DNA of 64,000 nt from Gerris lacustris (GCA_951217055.1 OX578284.1:24702187-24766186), one strand, 5' to 3'; counted from the first letter of the stretch, positions 22,401 through 31,498 are shown. Program-made: numbers and translations. The notes: generated by a model from the sequence alone, not told the origin.

Positions 22401-25400
22401 TATAAGATATCGTATTGATATTTGCTATCAATAAGATTGCATATGTATTCCAGATAATTGATGATATAAGATGTAAATCATTGAATAATTAGATGTAAAA
22501 GCACATGCATTTCAACTGAAAATGCAAATATATAATTTGGAGGTACTATTAAAGAATAGCTTTTTTTAAATCAACTACTAGGTACGTTTTTCGATAAATT
22601 TAAAATAATATTTTGTTTTACACACTAATTATTTTTTTTAAAAAACTCCCGTATTTTTGTTTTCTTGGACATCATTCATGCAATAAAATACATATTTCAT
22701 TCATTTAATATATTACCTACTTTTATTTATCCAATGAAAATCTTTTTTATTGGACGTTTTTGTATTATCTAGATATTATTTATGTATTGAAATTAGCCTT
22801 CCAACCTTTGCAAGATATTGGTCATGCATTAAAGGTAGTATTCCAATCTTTGCACTATATTGATCATGCATTGAAAGTAGCCTTTCAATCTTTGCAAATG
22901 TTGGTCATGCATTGAAAGTAGTCTTCCAATCATTGCAAGATATTGGTCATGCATAAAAGGTAGTCTTCTAATCTTTAAACTATATTGATCATGCCATTGA
23001 AAGTAGTCTTTCAGTCTTTGCAAATTATGGTCATGCATTGAAAGCAGCCTTCCAATCATTGCAAATGTTGGTCATGCATTGAAAGCAGCCTTCCAATCAT
23101 TGCAAATGTTGGTCATGCATTGAAAGCGGCCTTCCAATCATTGCCAGATATTGTTCATGCGGTGAAAGACTTGTTCCAATTTTTGCAAGACATAACTCGT
23201 GCATTAAAAAAAAACTTTTTGCTACCATTGCAAGACATAGTTCATGCTGTAGGTGTCAATTTCGTCTTTTGGTAAGTCATTGCTCATGCGCATTCCTTAT
23301 CATATTTAAATCAGTTGAGATCCATGCATTAAAATTAACTCCAAATATTCAATTTCATGCATTTTAAAGCCACAATAAATTTGCTCATTCTTACCAAGAG
23401 GTAAAGCGGAGTATACGCTCCTCTTCTTGAGAAGATGAAGGCCAGTGGCGAGGAGAGGGCTGTGTACGGCGTGCACGGAAGTCACGACGGGACCAGCAGG
23501 TACGGCGGGACCAACGGGCAAGTTGGTAGCGGCAACCCTGAATCCGTTATGAGCATCGCTCACATAGGCAGCAGATTGAACAAGACCGTGAGCATCGAGG
23601 TAGCTGTATCCTGCAAAAAGAAATAATAATAAACGTTATAAAATATTTAATGTTAGTGTGAACTTATCAAAGTAGACTAAACTTCACCTAGTGTATTTTG
23701 CTATAAATTGACGCCTACTTCCTCTCGTATTTCTCTTTTAATATCAAGTTAAAAAAGAAAATAGCCCAAAGTTTATTATTAAATATTCCTAACTTTTTGA
23801 TCATAGACCTAAATGAAGTTTTAAGGGCGCTCTAAATCTTCTCTACATAGCTTAACACCTTGCTTTAAATCTTTAGTTAATGCAAATGGCTTCCTTACGT
23901 CTTATGAACTGAAGCTAAATTTAGCCGTGAATTAAATTTACATTTATCTTTGTCTCCTATCCCTCTGTATAACAAGAGTACTTACAAAATTTAAATTCTT
24001 TTGCATAAATAAAGGATATAAATTGAAATGACAATGTGACTTTTTAGTGGTGACGATGTACTAAAAATGGGTTTTTATATCAACCCAATTTTTATAAGTA
24101 CAGCCTCAACATTTAGAATATAAATATAATTATATGTAATATAAAATGGTTGTTGTAATTATAATATAACGACTCCTTATGCTCGTGGCAACGGGTTTAA
24201 TTTTATATTTAGAAAAAAGGTAAAATTAAGTAAATTGATTTAGTTGAGTTGTTATAATATCTATTTAAAGAGAAAAATGTATTTTTATTGGGAAAAATGT
24301 GCTTAATACGGTTTACTTCCTTAATTTCTAATTAAAAAGAATGTAATGCACTTTATTCTTTTGTAAACCATTTAATCTTTCTTGATTTAATAAAACGAAA
24401 AAAAAATTGTTCGTTCTCACGATAAGATTTATTGAAAATTGAAAAGATATGAATTACGATAAACACTATTATTTATAAATTTTTAATTTTATTTTCTATG
24501 CTATACTTATTATTGGTCTATTCTTAACCTTCTTGAATCTCAAGAGTGTTCAAAGCAAGATAAAAAAGGACAATAAATACACGTCATTGTGTTTAAGACC
24601 GAGCCCAATATCTTATAATTTCCGTTCTTTCTCACGTAATACCCAATTTTCTACTACCATTTTTTCTTTTTAAGAAAAAGAGGATTTAAAGAATACGAGA
24701 TTCCTTCACTTACATCCTTTCCTAAATCTTACAGCGAAAAATAGAAAAAAAACTAAAAATCCAATCTATTTCAATTTCCGAAAGACTGTACCGCTAAAAC
24801 CTCTATCCGACTAATTCTCGATGCTATCGACGACAGGGAAAAAAACCTTAGACGAAACAAAGCAAGCTAGAAGAACACTTGGGAAGAATAGAGAAGAAGA
24901 AAAAATCCCTCTCTCTTTATCTGTAAATAATTGGATTTTAGCTTAGCTCAATGTCGTGAGTGATTAGGTTATTTTTAAGACCTAGAAGAAATAAAAATCT
25001 GCCTTATTTTCTACTTAGGGATATAATTTATAATTAAATATCAATAGCAATATTATTAAAGAAATCGAAAATATTTGCTTTCGAAGTTCTTGCTAAGGTG
25101 TTATTTATTTATTGAAGAAGTAGGTCTATGTATCATTTGATAATTATAAAAGGAAAACCTGAGTTAACACGAAAATTTGTATTTTCATTTTTGAATTTGC
25201 AATTCCAATCTCTCTTCAATTCAGTATTCTCATCAATCACTTCTAAAATTCCAATGATTTAAGTTGAGTAACTTATTAAGTTGAATAATTGGTAAGCCAA
25301 AGCCCTCCATGGATTATTATTACTAAGTTGTATACTGCTTTATGATATTACCTCCACGGGTGACTCCATCAGCAGTGCGGATTTCTTCTTTGGCAGATGG

Positions 25401-25826
25401 ACCGCCAGCATAGCCATAGGCGTATTCACCAAGCTCGTTCTGAGCATGGTAAGAAGTAGTAAGGGGTGCTACTACAGAGTGGGCGATATGGGCTGCGTTA
25501 GCAACGCCCAAGGCGCAAAGTACTACCTGCAATAAAATAAAACAACATGTGTTAAATAATGTATTAGAAATGTGGACGCGTGAAGTATATTTGCATATGG
25601 ACATCAATAAAGATTATAACAGGTACATAAATATGAGACCTCTATTTATGTAAATATCTCAATTCATAAGACATAATAGAATTCAATACTGTATTCAACT
25701 ATCACTAACTGTCAGCAGCTACTAGTATATTATATAAATGGTTTCATTGAACAACATTCTTCTTCCATTTTATTGTCATCTAATGTGATCTGTAACTCCT
25801 TATTAGTTACCTTTTACTAATTTCAT
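13358..25826 (-). CDS. Modular cuticle protein: RR chitin-binding region plus eight tandem DTPEV modules (14 exons)
   Basis: Joined coding exons 5' to 3': 25826-25818 (tentative), 25526-25352, 23610-23395, 22085-21867, 21570-21352, 21234-21126, 20317-20205, 19794-19594, 19307-19089, 18974-18738, 17923-17809, 14755-14673, 13936-13807, 13442-13358. They sum to 2130 nt, an uninterrupted frame of 709 residues plus TAA. All junctions are GT..AG and phase-consistent. Residues 1-14 form a signal peptide (MKLVVLCALGVANA). About 33-96 match the Rebers-Riddiford consensus (GEYAYGYA.., G-x8-G-x6-Y, NGF-x7-P-x2-P), a family that binds chitin. Modules span 134-206, 207-279, 280-353, 354-420, 421-493, 494-572, 573-638 and 639-709, each with YDTPEVT[SA]AK. 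KR dibasic pairs fall at 124/125, 198/199, 271/272, 345/346, 412/413, 485/486, 564/565 and 630/631. This should be a secreted exoskeletal matrix protein. Combining one RR domain with an eight-fold 18-residue-motif array is unusual. A model of several separate genes is less likely, because no start or stop codons exist at the internal exons and all phases match. Confidence 0.85.
13807..13936 (-). CDS. Exon 13: module 8, first half
   Basis: 130 nt, phase 1 in and 2 out (donor GTAAGTTT). It encodes LAGHGIVGTTWVGPSAAAYG, GYDTPEVTAAKVAHANAQ and VVQRA. It has the same intron position as modules 3 and 7, but the most divergent N-terminal part. Confidence 0.88.
13937..14672 (-). other. Intron 12 of the modular gene
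   Basis: 736-nt AT-rich intron with a GTAAGT donor and ACAG acceptor. The short frames inside it have no exon-like context. Confidence 0.6.
14673..14755 (-). CDS. Exon 12: module 7, second half
   Basis: 83 nt after acceptor TTTTCCACAG, completing Thr (AC|C). It encodes LAATAVNHGVLAHGHWLGKR and SLAAVPY. It holds the last dibasic KR of the protein. It is separated from exon 11 by the gene's longest intron (3.05 kb), which contains a MITE and another repeat. Confidence 0.85.
14789..15021 (+). mobile_element. MITE family A, copy 2, inside intron 11
   Basis: The left end reads GGTACTTCTTTAGATTG and the right end ..ATCTAAAGAAGTGAC. The internal inverted pair around AACATTCCGTATAC is present. Flanking octamers aaaaaatc / aaactatc agree at 6 of 8 positions. 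Confidence 0.85.
16865..17022 (-). repeat. Dispersed repeat family C, copy 2 (intronic)
   Basis: Inverted relative of 9786-9945, sharing GCATGCGAGT, CGAGGGTAGTAAAACC and ATCGTACTTTA-type blocks. Noncoding. Confidence 0.65.
17809..17923 (-). CDS. Exon 11: module 7, first half
   Basis: 115 nt, phase 1 in and 2 out at donor GTAAGTTA. It encodes VAGAHWLAPSAAAYGGYD and TPEVTAAKVAHANAQVAQRA. TAAKVAHANAQ marks the older sequence type shared with module 8, as opposed to TSAKIAHAQYQ in modules 1-6. Confidence 0.88.
17924..18737 (-). other. Intron 10 of the modular gene
   Basis: 814-nt AT-rich intron. No repeat or additional exon is recognised. Confidence 0.6.
18738..18974 (-). CDS. Exon 10: module 6 (G-type, intronless)
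   Basis: 237 nt, phase 1-1. The protein is the same type as module 3 (SAWHAPLAAHYGGYD.., VVVGHGLLGHGLVGHG.., LKKRSLAAVPL) with one extra GHG pentapeptide. Coding runs straight through the point where module 3 has an 808-bp intron, so it is a precise intron presence/absence difference between paralogous modules. Confidence 0.9.
19089..19307 (-). CDS. Exon 9: module 5 (W-type)
   Basis: 219 nt, phase 1-1. It is the counterpart of exon 5 (SAWHAPLAAHWLAPTAAAY.., GAWAHGHLIGKRSLAAVPL). The main differences are Thr for Ser in LAP[ST]AAA and Leu for Ile after KRS. Confidence 0.9.
19594..19794 (-). CDS. Exon 8: module 4, probable crossover chimera
   Basis: 201 nt, phase 1-1. Its start, VAGAHWLAPSAAAYGGYD, is the same as that of module 7 (exon 11). 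From TPEVTSAKIAHAQYQIAQRA to KRSIAALPL it matches the W-type body of module 1, with no intron. The downstream intron matches the one downstream of module 1. This is the signature expected at the junction of an unequal crossover between modules 7 and 1. Confidence 0.88.
19795..20204 (-). other. Intron 7 of the modular gene
   Basis: 410-nt AT-rich intron separating module 3 from module 4. Nothing recognised inside. Confidence 0.6.
20205..20317 (-). CDS. Exon 7: module 3, second half (G-type)
   Basis: 113 nt after acceptor TTTACAG. It encodes VATEAAANHGVVV followed by GHGLLGHGLLGHVLKKRSLA. The GHGLL pentapeptide repeats replace the WAHGHLIG ending. It ends in phase 1 at donor GTTAGTAT. Confidence 0.88.
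20318..21125 (-). other. Intron 6, splitting module 3 (absent from module 6)
   Basis: 808-nt AT-rich intron with donor GTAAGTAC and acceptor TTTACAG, splitting an Ala codon in QRA|AVA. The same position is interrupted in modules 7 and 8 but not in 1, 2, 4, 5 or 6. Confidence 0.8.
21126..21234 (-). CDS. Exon 6: module 3, first half (G-type)
   Basis: 109 nt, phase 1 in and phase 2 out. It encodes VSAWHAPLAAHYGGYDTPEV then TSAKIAHAQYQVAQRA and splits an Ala codon (GC|T) at donor GTAAGTAC. It lacks the WLAPSAAA segment of W-type modules. Confidence 0.9.
21352..21570 (-). CDS. Exon 5: module 2 (W-type)
   Basis: 219 nt, phase 1-1, nearly identical to exon 4 (SAWHAPLAAHWLAP.., GAWAHGHLIGKRSIAAVPL). 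The intron between exons 4 and 5 (21571-21866) is clearly related to that between exons 8 and 9 (19308-19593), so the duplication included introns. Confidence 0.9.
21867..22085 (-). CDS. Exon 4: module 1 (W-type)
   Basis: A single 219-nt symmetrical (1-1) exon. Order of elements: ASAWHAPLASHWLAPSAAAY, GGYDTPEVTSAKIAHAQYQ, VAQRAAVATEAAANHG, VWAHGHLIGKRSIAALPL. W-type refers to the VWAHGHLIGKRS ending. It has no internal intron, unlike modules 3, 7 and 8. Confidence 0.9.
22797..23290 (-). repeat. Intronic minisatellite, about 42-bp unit, roughly a dozen copies
   Basis: Units contain GGTCATGCATTGAAAG and CCAATCNTTGCAA at about 41-43-base spacing. Copies are well conserved in the middle and decay after about 23150. 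It lies in intron 3 (22086-23394), between the RR part and module 1. The open frame across it is a by-product of the repeat. Confidence 0.92.
23395..23610 (-). CDS. Exon 3: second half of the RR region and first KR site
   Basis: It encodes GYSYLDAHGLVQSAAYVSD.., NGFRVAATNLPVGP, a spacer of Val/Pro/His residues, then HLLKKRSVYSALPL. NGF-x7-P-x2-P closes the RR consensus. The usual Tyr-x-Ala-Asp-Pro stretch is replaced by YVSDAH, a variation within the family range. It is phase 1 at both ends. KKRS introduces the first of the repeated dibasic sites. Confidence 0.9.
23611..25351 (-). other. Intron 2 splitting the RR domain
   Basis: 1741-nt AT-rich intron with a GTAATA donor and TTTTTGCAG acceptor. 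No exon, MITE or strong repeat is seen. Confidence 0.6.
25352..25526 (-). CDS. Exon 2: signal peptide and first half of the RR region
   Basis: The acceptor ..TTTTATTGCAG precedes GTAGTACTTTGC, and the donor GTAATATC leaves phase 1. It encodes 58 residues: the signal peptide core, a short AHIAHSVVAPLTT linker, then QNELGEYAYGYAGGPSAKEE and RTADGVTRG. The GEYAYGYA and DGxxxG parts are the N-terminal half of an RR cuticle domain. The domain is split by the following 1.7-kb intron. Confidence 0.9.
25818..25826 (-). CDS. Exon 1 (tentative): MKL start codons
   Basis: ATGAAATTA followed by GTAAAA would give phase-0 codons MKL, completing MKLVVLCALGVANA with exon 2. This is the classic start of insect cuticle-protein signal peptides, which are often split by an intron after a few codons. 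The donor is acceptable but not strong. An upstream alternative beyond the MITE cannot be excluded. Confidence 0.5.
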
Positions 25827-25891
25827 CTCCTCCCGACAATGTAGACTACTTCGCATTTGAGAAAATATTTATTTCTTCTGATTCATATAAG

Positions 25892-25897
25892 TATATA
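25892..25897 (-). promoter_or_regulatory. Candidate TATA box of the modular cuticle gene
   Basis: TATATA lies about 65 bases upstream of the proposed ATG, which fits a short 5' UTR. No clear arthropod initiator was identified. A MITE starts only about a dozen bases further upstream. Confidence 0.35.
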
Positions 25898-25908
25898 CTA
25901 ATTAAATT

Positions 25909-26354
25909 GGTATTTCTTTAGATTGTTACTCCTCTATGTTTTTTTTGGTTGTAGTTTTAGTCCCGTTCAACAGCTCATTAGGTCACTACAGGACGGGGGT
26001 TATCCGGCCACTTTACTCATCTAATCGATGAGATCATCAGTGTGAAACATGTCTCACCCCGCTGGGATTCGAACTCACAGCCGGGTTTTAGACCTTGGTT
26101 TCAGAGTCGAGTGTGCTAACCCCTCCGCTACACCGGCCCCCTCCTCTATGTTGTTTTAGAATAAAAATTACATTGACTAAATAACTATTAAGAAAAAGGG
26201 ATGTTCAGTCCAATGTACTTTGGGACAAAGGAATATCCTACTTCTGTTTTGACAAGGGGAGTAACTGTCTAAAGAAGAACATTTCTTACACCTTCTTTAG
26301 ATTGTTATCCCCCCTCTGTTTTTTATAAGGGGAGTAACAGTCTAAAGAAGTGCC
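25909..26354 (+). mobile_element. MITE family A, copy 3, at the promoter of the modular gene
   Basis: Ends GGTATTTCTTTAGATTG and ..TCTAAAGAAGTGCC, with flanking octamers attaaatt / attgaatt (7 of 8 identical). A SINE (25941-26140) interrupts it. Without that insertion its length matches the other copies. Its left end lies 12 bases upstream of the candidate TATA box of the cuticle gene. Confidence 0.88.
25941..26140 (-). mobile_element. tRNA-derived SINE nested in the MITE
   Basis: Read on the - strand it starts GGGGCCGGTGTAGCGGAGGG. It has a pol III A-box-like TAGCGGAGGGG (26130 downward) and a B-box-like GAGTTCGAATCCC (around 26064-26076), and ends ..GACTAAAACTACAACC. It is flanked by a perfect 12-bp target duplication ctcctctatgtt (25929-25940 and 26141-26152), showing insertion into the MITE by target-primed reverse transcription. 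Confidence 0.9.
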
Positions 26355-26362
26355 ATTGAATT

Positions 26363-27390
26363 AACATTATCCGTGTTTTTTGATTCATTATACTATGTGG
26401 TATTAACTTAATAATTAAATTAGTTATTGAATTTAAGAAATATTATAACTTTAAAATATTATGTGTGGGTTGGAGGGATGAAATGATAAAATTTAATTTT
26501 GTTTCACTTTTTCTACATATATATATATATAACAGTTACGTTATGCATTTTTTTATTGTGTTTTTTTTTAAGTGGACTTATTTTAATTATTTTTTTATTT
26601 TTTGTTAAAAAGAAGGAATTTTTTTATGTGAAGGCTTGAAGGATTAAATACTTAGTTTGCCCGCCTACATTTAACCAGGTTTTATCGGTTAATGTACGCA
26701 AATTTAACCCTTCGGTATAATTATAGAATTAATCTGGAATGAGAGGAGATCTAATTTAGCCTGTAGAACGCAGCGTATGTTGGAGAAGCATGTTAACCAG
26801 TAAGGTACAGGCTTTGTATTAAAGCGTTTGAATGAAACTTTGCCTTAGAACGGTCCCTTGTATGTTTGAACTAGATGCGTAGGGGTTAATTTAGTCAAAA
26901 GAGGGGGGTGAGTTCAAATTAGCTGTTGATAGGGCGTAGGTGGGTTTATAATGCAAGTTCACAGAACACACGACAGCTTGTCTGCTTATCAAAGGGGAGC
27001 ATTTTCAACTGCTCTTTTATATCGTGTAAAATAGCATTTTATATTAGCAGGGAATATATAATAAATAAACATTTAAATCAAACACTGAACAAGGTGTATA
27101 AATAATTAGTTTGGACGATTTACATTTTAACCTATTGGACCAACTGGGACGTGATGAAACAAACGTGCTCAAGCGAAAATCGTGTTTACCATACCAATGA
27201 AAATTTAACATGTTCTTCATATTAACCATGTTCTACAATTACCGTGCTATAAGGATTATTTTCAACCAAATAAATCACCGTTAGAGCCAAAACTAGTTGA
27301 AATTTAAATATTCCCCTGATTGGAATCGTTATGGTTTATTGTCTTGCGATCAAGGCAATAAACCACAATTTAATTGTCTAATCACATCAA
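26363..27390. other. AT-rich gene-less stretch
   Basis: A short (TA)n run lies near 26516-26532. A less AT-rich part at about 26640-27000 has no open frame. No gene is seen. Confidence 0.4.
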
Positions 27391-27398
27391 AAAAACTT

Positions 27399-27631
27399 GG
27401 CACTTCTTTAGATTGTTACTCCTTTATGATTTTTTACAATATTAACGGCTTTGACTAAATAACTATTAAGACAAAGGGATGTTTAGTCCAATTTACTTTC
27501 GCACAAAGGAATATCAAACTTCTGTTTTTATAAGGGGAGTAATAGTCTAAAGAAGAACATTCCGTACACCTTCTTTAGATTGTTACTCACCTCAGTTTTT
27601 TATGAGGGGAGTAACAATCTAAAGAAGTGCC
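27399..27631 (+). mobile_element. MITE family A, copy 4
   Basis: Complete copy with GGCACTTCTTTAGATTG and ..AATCTAAAGAAGTGCC ends. The internal inverted pair flanks AACATTCCGTACACC. Flanking octamers aaaaactt / aaaacgtt agree at 6 of 8. Confidence 0.9.
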
Positions 27632-27639
27632 AAAACGTT

Positions 27640-29535
27640 TGTCTAATTTTTAATTACACTGTTTAGTTACTTCCTTCATTTATAAGCATGCGACAGAATC
27701 AAGGACGTATTATATTTTATAATAATTGGTTCATCGAATTATTAGGACTTTAGTTATTTAACGCATCCATAGATTTGTGTAAAATATAACTAACCCTTCT
27801 GGGAATTGAATTTCAACAATTTATAATAAACTAATATTAGTTTAATTAATTAACCATTAATTGTGATTATTGTTAAAATTTTGGTTTAAATTAATTCTGA
27901 TCATTGTTTTACTATTGCTTCAATATTCGTACAAATATAACTTTTGTCTTGCAAAAATAACTTATATTTAATATCACACTCTGTGATATATAAATGAATT
28001 CATGTTTTGTGCTAACTTCACTGTTAAAATACAACTATTTCTTGTTTTCCAAATTAGTATAAATGAAAGTGAATATGAATTTATTCACAGAATCACCAAG
28101 TAATAAGTAAATTACACGTTTTAATATATATATATATTATAAAGTTAAAATTACACGGATTTATTAAAGATATATATTTAGCATTGCAAATTAAATTAAT
28201 AACATCTCTCTTAATAATTAATAATTAAACAAATATATAATATTCCAATAAATTTAATAAATTAAGTTAAAATTCTGCATATTTGCTCTTTAAATTACAC
28301 TTTAAAATTCTACTTTACATTCTCTATCCAATTAATGTTCAACTAAATAAACAAGGGATAATTATGTTTGGATTAATTATTATTTGAAATTGAAAGTGGG
28401 TAGATATAACAAGTGAGATTTATGAATTGAAATGGTCCGTGTGAGGTTTTAATTCAATCAAATTTTGAAAACTTTCCCGTATAGGTTGACTAAATTCAAT
28501 TATGAATAGTAGGATTAACCATTCCTAGAATGATGAGACCCTTCTATTTAGTATGGGTCACAAATAAATTGATTAATAATTAATATCTTTGGTAAATGAT
28601 TTAAAATATTTTGTATTCACAAAATTTCAAATAATTTTGTGAAATTTAATCATTCAAAAATACAAAATAATTTTATATTCTATGACTAAATTCAAAGTTT
28701 CGAAATTGTTTTATATTAAATATTAGCTATATTACAAACTACATTTATTTTTCTTTAATTCATTAAATATTAATTATAGTTTATTATATATTTCGAACGA
28801 GTAATTTTGACATTAATTTTGGAATTTATAGTAATTTTAGTTATTTTTAATTTCGCATAATTTTTCATTACAATTTTTTTACTGGTGTTCAATCGATAAC
28901 GTCTAAGTCTAAAGTGTTATTTCATAGAAATTATTTTATTGTTAATACAATTGGGAAGAAGATACATTTAAAATTGATTAGGGACAGTTATTATGGAGAA
29001 TGGAAAAATTATGGAAATTAATTATTCATTATGAATAATGTAGGCAAAAATATTTTAATTCTTAAATAATAATTAGATGTATTATATTTTTCTGTTTATA
29101 TATTATATTAAAATAAGGTTTACAATTTTTTTTTATAGTAAAACTTTATATTTTTTATAAAGTTTAACTGATTTTAAACTACTTTTTTAACGAATGAAAA
29201 GATGGTTAAGAATATTGTATTTTTGTGGATGTATTTTTTTTTTTTTTTTTTTTTCAAATAAAATATATATTAATAATAAAAAAAAATTGTTTTTGCATAT
29301 AAGACTAATTCTTTAGAAGGGGAATGACTAAAATTTATGTAGAGTTTGGAAGTCTGGAAATTATTTTTGTTGAAATATTATTTAATTTTCTAATGTAGGA
29401 TTTGGTTAATTTTATTCTTTTTTGGGGGAGGGAACAAAATTATTAGTTTTTCATGGCTTAAAATATGATGAGCTTATGATGTTTTCCCCATTTATAAAAG
29501 GCAATTATTTGTTGTTTTTTTGGTTTTTTTTGTTG
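27640..29535. other. Very AT-rich gene-less stretch
   Basis: No repeat with clear ends, only simple (TA) and T-runs (long T-run at about 29230-29255). No exon is recognised. Confidence 0.45.
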
Positions 29536-29940
29536 AAGATTTGTGACTTACCAGAAGTTTCATATTGTGAGAGACCTCCGTCTAAAATTCCCAAGCTGAG
29601 TTTGGAACCTGCGGACTGTCAGTGAAGTTTCCTAGGCCAAGTGCATGTTTATATAGTAGGTGCCCCCCATTTAGTTCGTACACCTGGTTCAGAGTGAAGC
29701 AGGACCAAGGAAATATAGGGTGTGACGTTGGTCAGAAAGAGATAGGAGATACAGAGCACCACGCCCTAACTGTCCAGAAGACCTTGATTACCCTTGAAGT
29801 CTTAGGAACGCCTAAGGATTCAAGCATCCCCCGAGTACCATATCCTGGTACGGGAGAAAAGGTCGCGTTTGGATTCGATCCAGAAACCGACGGATTGTCA
29901 GCGAAACTAGACCTGAAGATAAAGGTAAGGTATGTTAGAA
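29536..29940. other. Unidentified GC-richer block, possible exon or retroelement fragment
   Basis: A 400-base block stands out from the AT-rich surroundings by base composition. On the + strand it is covered by two overlapping open frames (29422-29625 and 29622-30020) in different phases. It begins after an acceptor-like TTTTTTTGTTGAAG and ends at a donor-like AAG|GTAAGG (about 29930). On the - strand a frame also runs from about 29917 to 29739. Two related segments inside it (CTGTCAGTGAAG near 29620 and TTGTCAGCGAAAC near 29900) hint at a repeated element. I do not recognise a protein family. Confidence 0.3.
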
Positions 29941-30239
29941 CAAGTGATAACAGATTCGAAAAGAATTATAATAATGAAGAGCATAATATGCAAAAGAATG
30001 ATAGACATAATAGAAATTAAACTAAATAATAGCAATATAAATAATAGCATTTATTGAAGAAAGAACTTATAATCAAATATTATTACTTCAATTAATAGAA
30101 AAGAAAGATATACCTTACACAGTAAGAAAGAAAAGACTGAAAGGCAAATATAAATACATAAACTTACAGCGTTCAAAGTTAAACGGGACTAATGAAAATA
30201 CTGCAATAAAGTGTTGTTTTTAATCTGTGAATACGGAAG

Positions 30240-30785
30240 ATGAGTTCATGATAAAAATTAATTTCTATTTTAACTTCATTCATACTAAAGTGATTTTAAA
30301 TCCTCAAGAAGAGCTCATTGATAATATTTTTTTATTTATTTTAACTTTATTCATAGTAACTGTGCACTTAGAAAGAAAATAAAACGATTTAATGAATGAA
30401 TATAGACATTATATGAAAAGAGATAGTTTATAACAAAGTTGAATTAATTAGACAGTTTTAAGACAGTTCTGTTTTAAGGTTGTGATTGTGAAGAACCAAA
30501 ATAAAGTTTAAAGAAGATGTGTGAGTTAAATAGTGATTTTAAATCCTAAAGAAGAGTTCATTGATAATATTTTTTTTTTTTAATTTTAACTTCATTCATA
30601 GTAACTCTGCATTTAGAAAGACAATAAAACGATTTAGTGAATGAATATAGATGTTATATGAAAAGAGATAGTTTATAACAAAGTTGAATGAATTAGACAG
30701 TTCTGACAGTTTGTTAAGGCTGAGAAAGATCAAAATAAAGTTTAAAGAAGATGTGTAAGTTAAATAGTGTTTTTAAATCCTAAAA
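30240..30785 (+). repeat. Tandem repeat of about 240 bp, slightly more than two copies
   Basis: Units start with GATTTTAAATCCT at about 30292 and 30535, with a third partial start at about 30770. They share CATTGATAATATTTTTTT, AAACGATTTA and GAAAAGAGATAGTTTATAAC. Noncoding. Confidence 0.8.
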
Positions 30786-31172
30786 AAATATGTGTAATTG
30801 TATTGAGTCGACAATAAATGAGGAATGTAGATCATTTTGTGATATATTTTAAAAGTTGCAAGGCGAACATTTAAATAAGGTTGATCGATATAAATAAATT
30901 TGACAATAGTTATCTGTTTCGAAAAGAATTTCCGGCTCATATTGAATTGCAAATTGCCCATAGAACACCGTTTTCGAGTTAATTAATTTCTTTTCACATT
31001 TTTATTCAGACCTTTTTGGGGTGGCGCCCCCAAATTTAAAGCTTAAATCGATTTCTCTATTTCGCTTCATGGTATGATTTTTCTGAACAAATATACCATA
31101 TTTCAATGAAGGTAGCCGAGTAGTTTAAGATTACATCTGCACAGACAGACTAAAAACTAAAGGCAAAAAACC

Positions 31173-31208
<36 letters not shown>

Positions 31209-31498
31209 CTCTTTTGGACAATCTATATCTATATTAAATAGGTAAATGTATTATTTAAAATAAAGTAAAATAGAAATAATGCTTTTTAACAAACGGATTA
31301 AGGAACTATAATTTTTTATTAAGATTCTAAGTTGAAACATAAGAATGACTGAACGAGTTTTAGAACCTTGAGCTGTGGTAACTGTTATTGCAAACAGTAA
31401 ATGATTTCCACTCAGTGTTTATTATAATTATTCTGATTTAAATGTTATTATAATAGTATTTTATGTGATTTCCAGTTAATTTGAACTTTTCTATAAAA
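30786..31498. other. Gene-less stretch with a retroelement-like 3' fragment and poly-T
   Basis: Between about 31010 and 31150 lies a fragment with the phrase CACAGACAGACTAAAAACTA, a style common near the 3' ends of insect non-LTR and non-autonomous elements. It is followed by a T-run of about 30 (31175-31204). No gene. Confidence 0.4.

Noticed and set aside
22829..23059. 76-codon repetitive open frame on the - strand
   Set aside because: Translation of the 42-bp intronic minisatellite. The frame exists only because the unit length is close to a multiple of three.
26041..26140. tRNA gene on the - strand
   Set aside because: A- and B-box-like sequences are present, but no cloverleaf acceptor stem pairs, and the 12-bp duplication plus CTAAAACTACAACC tail identify a SINE.
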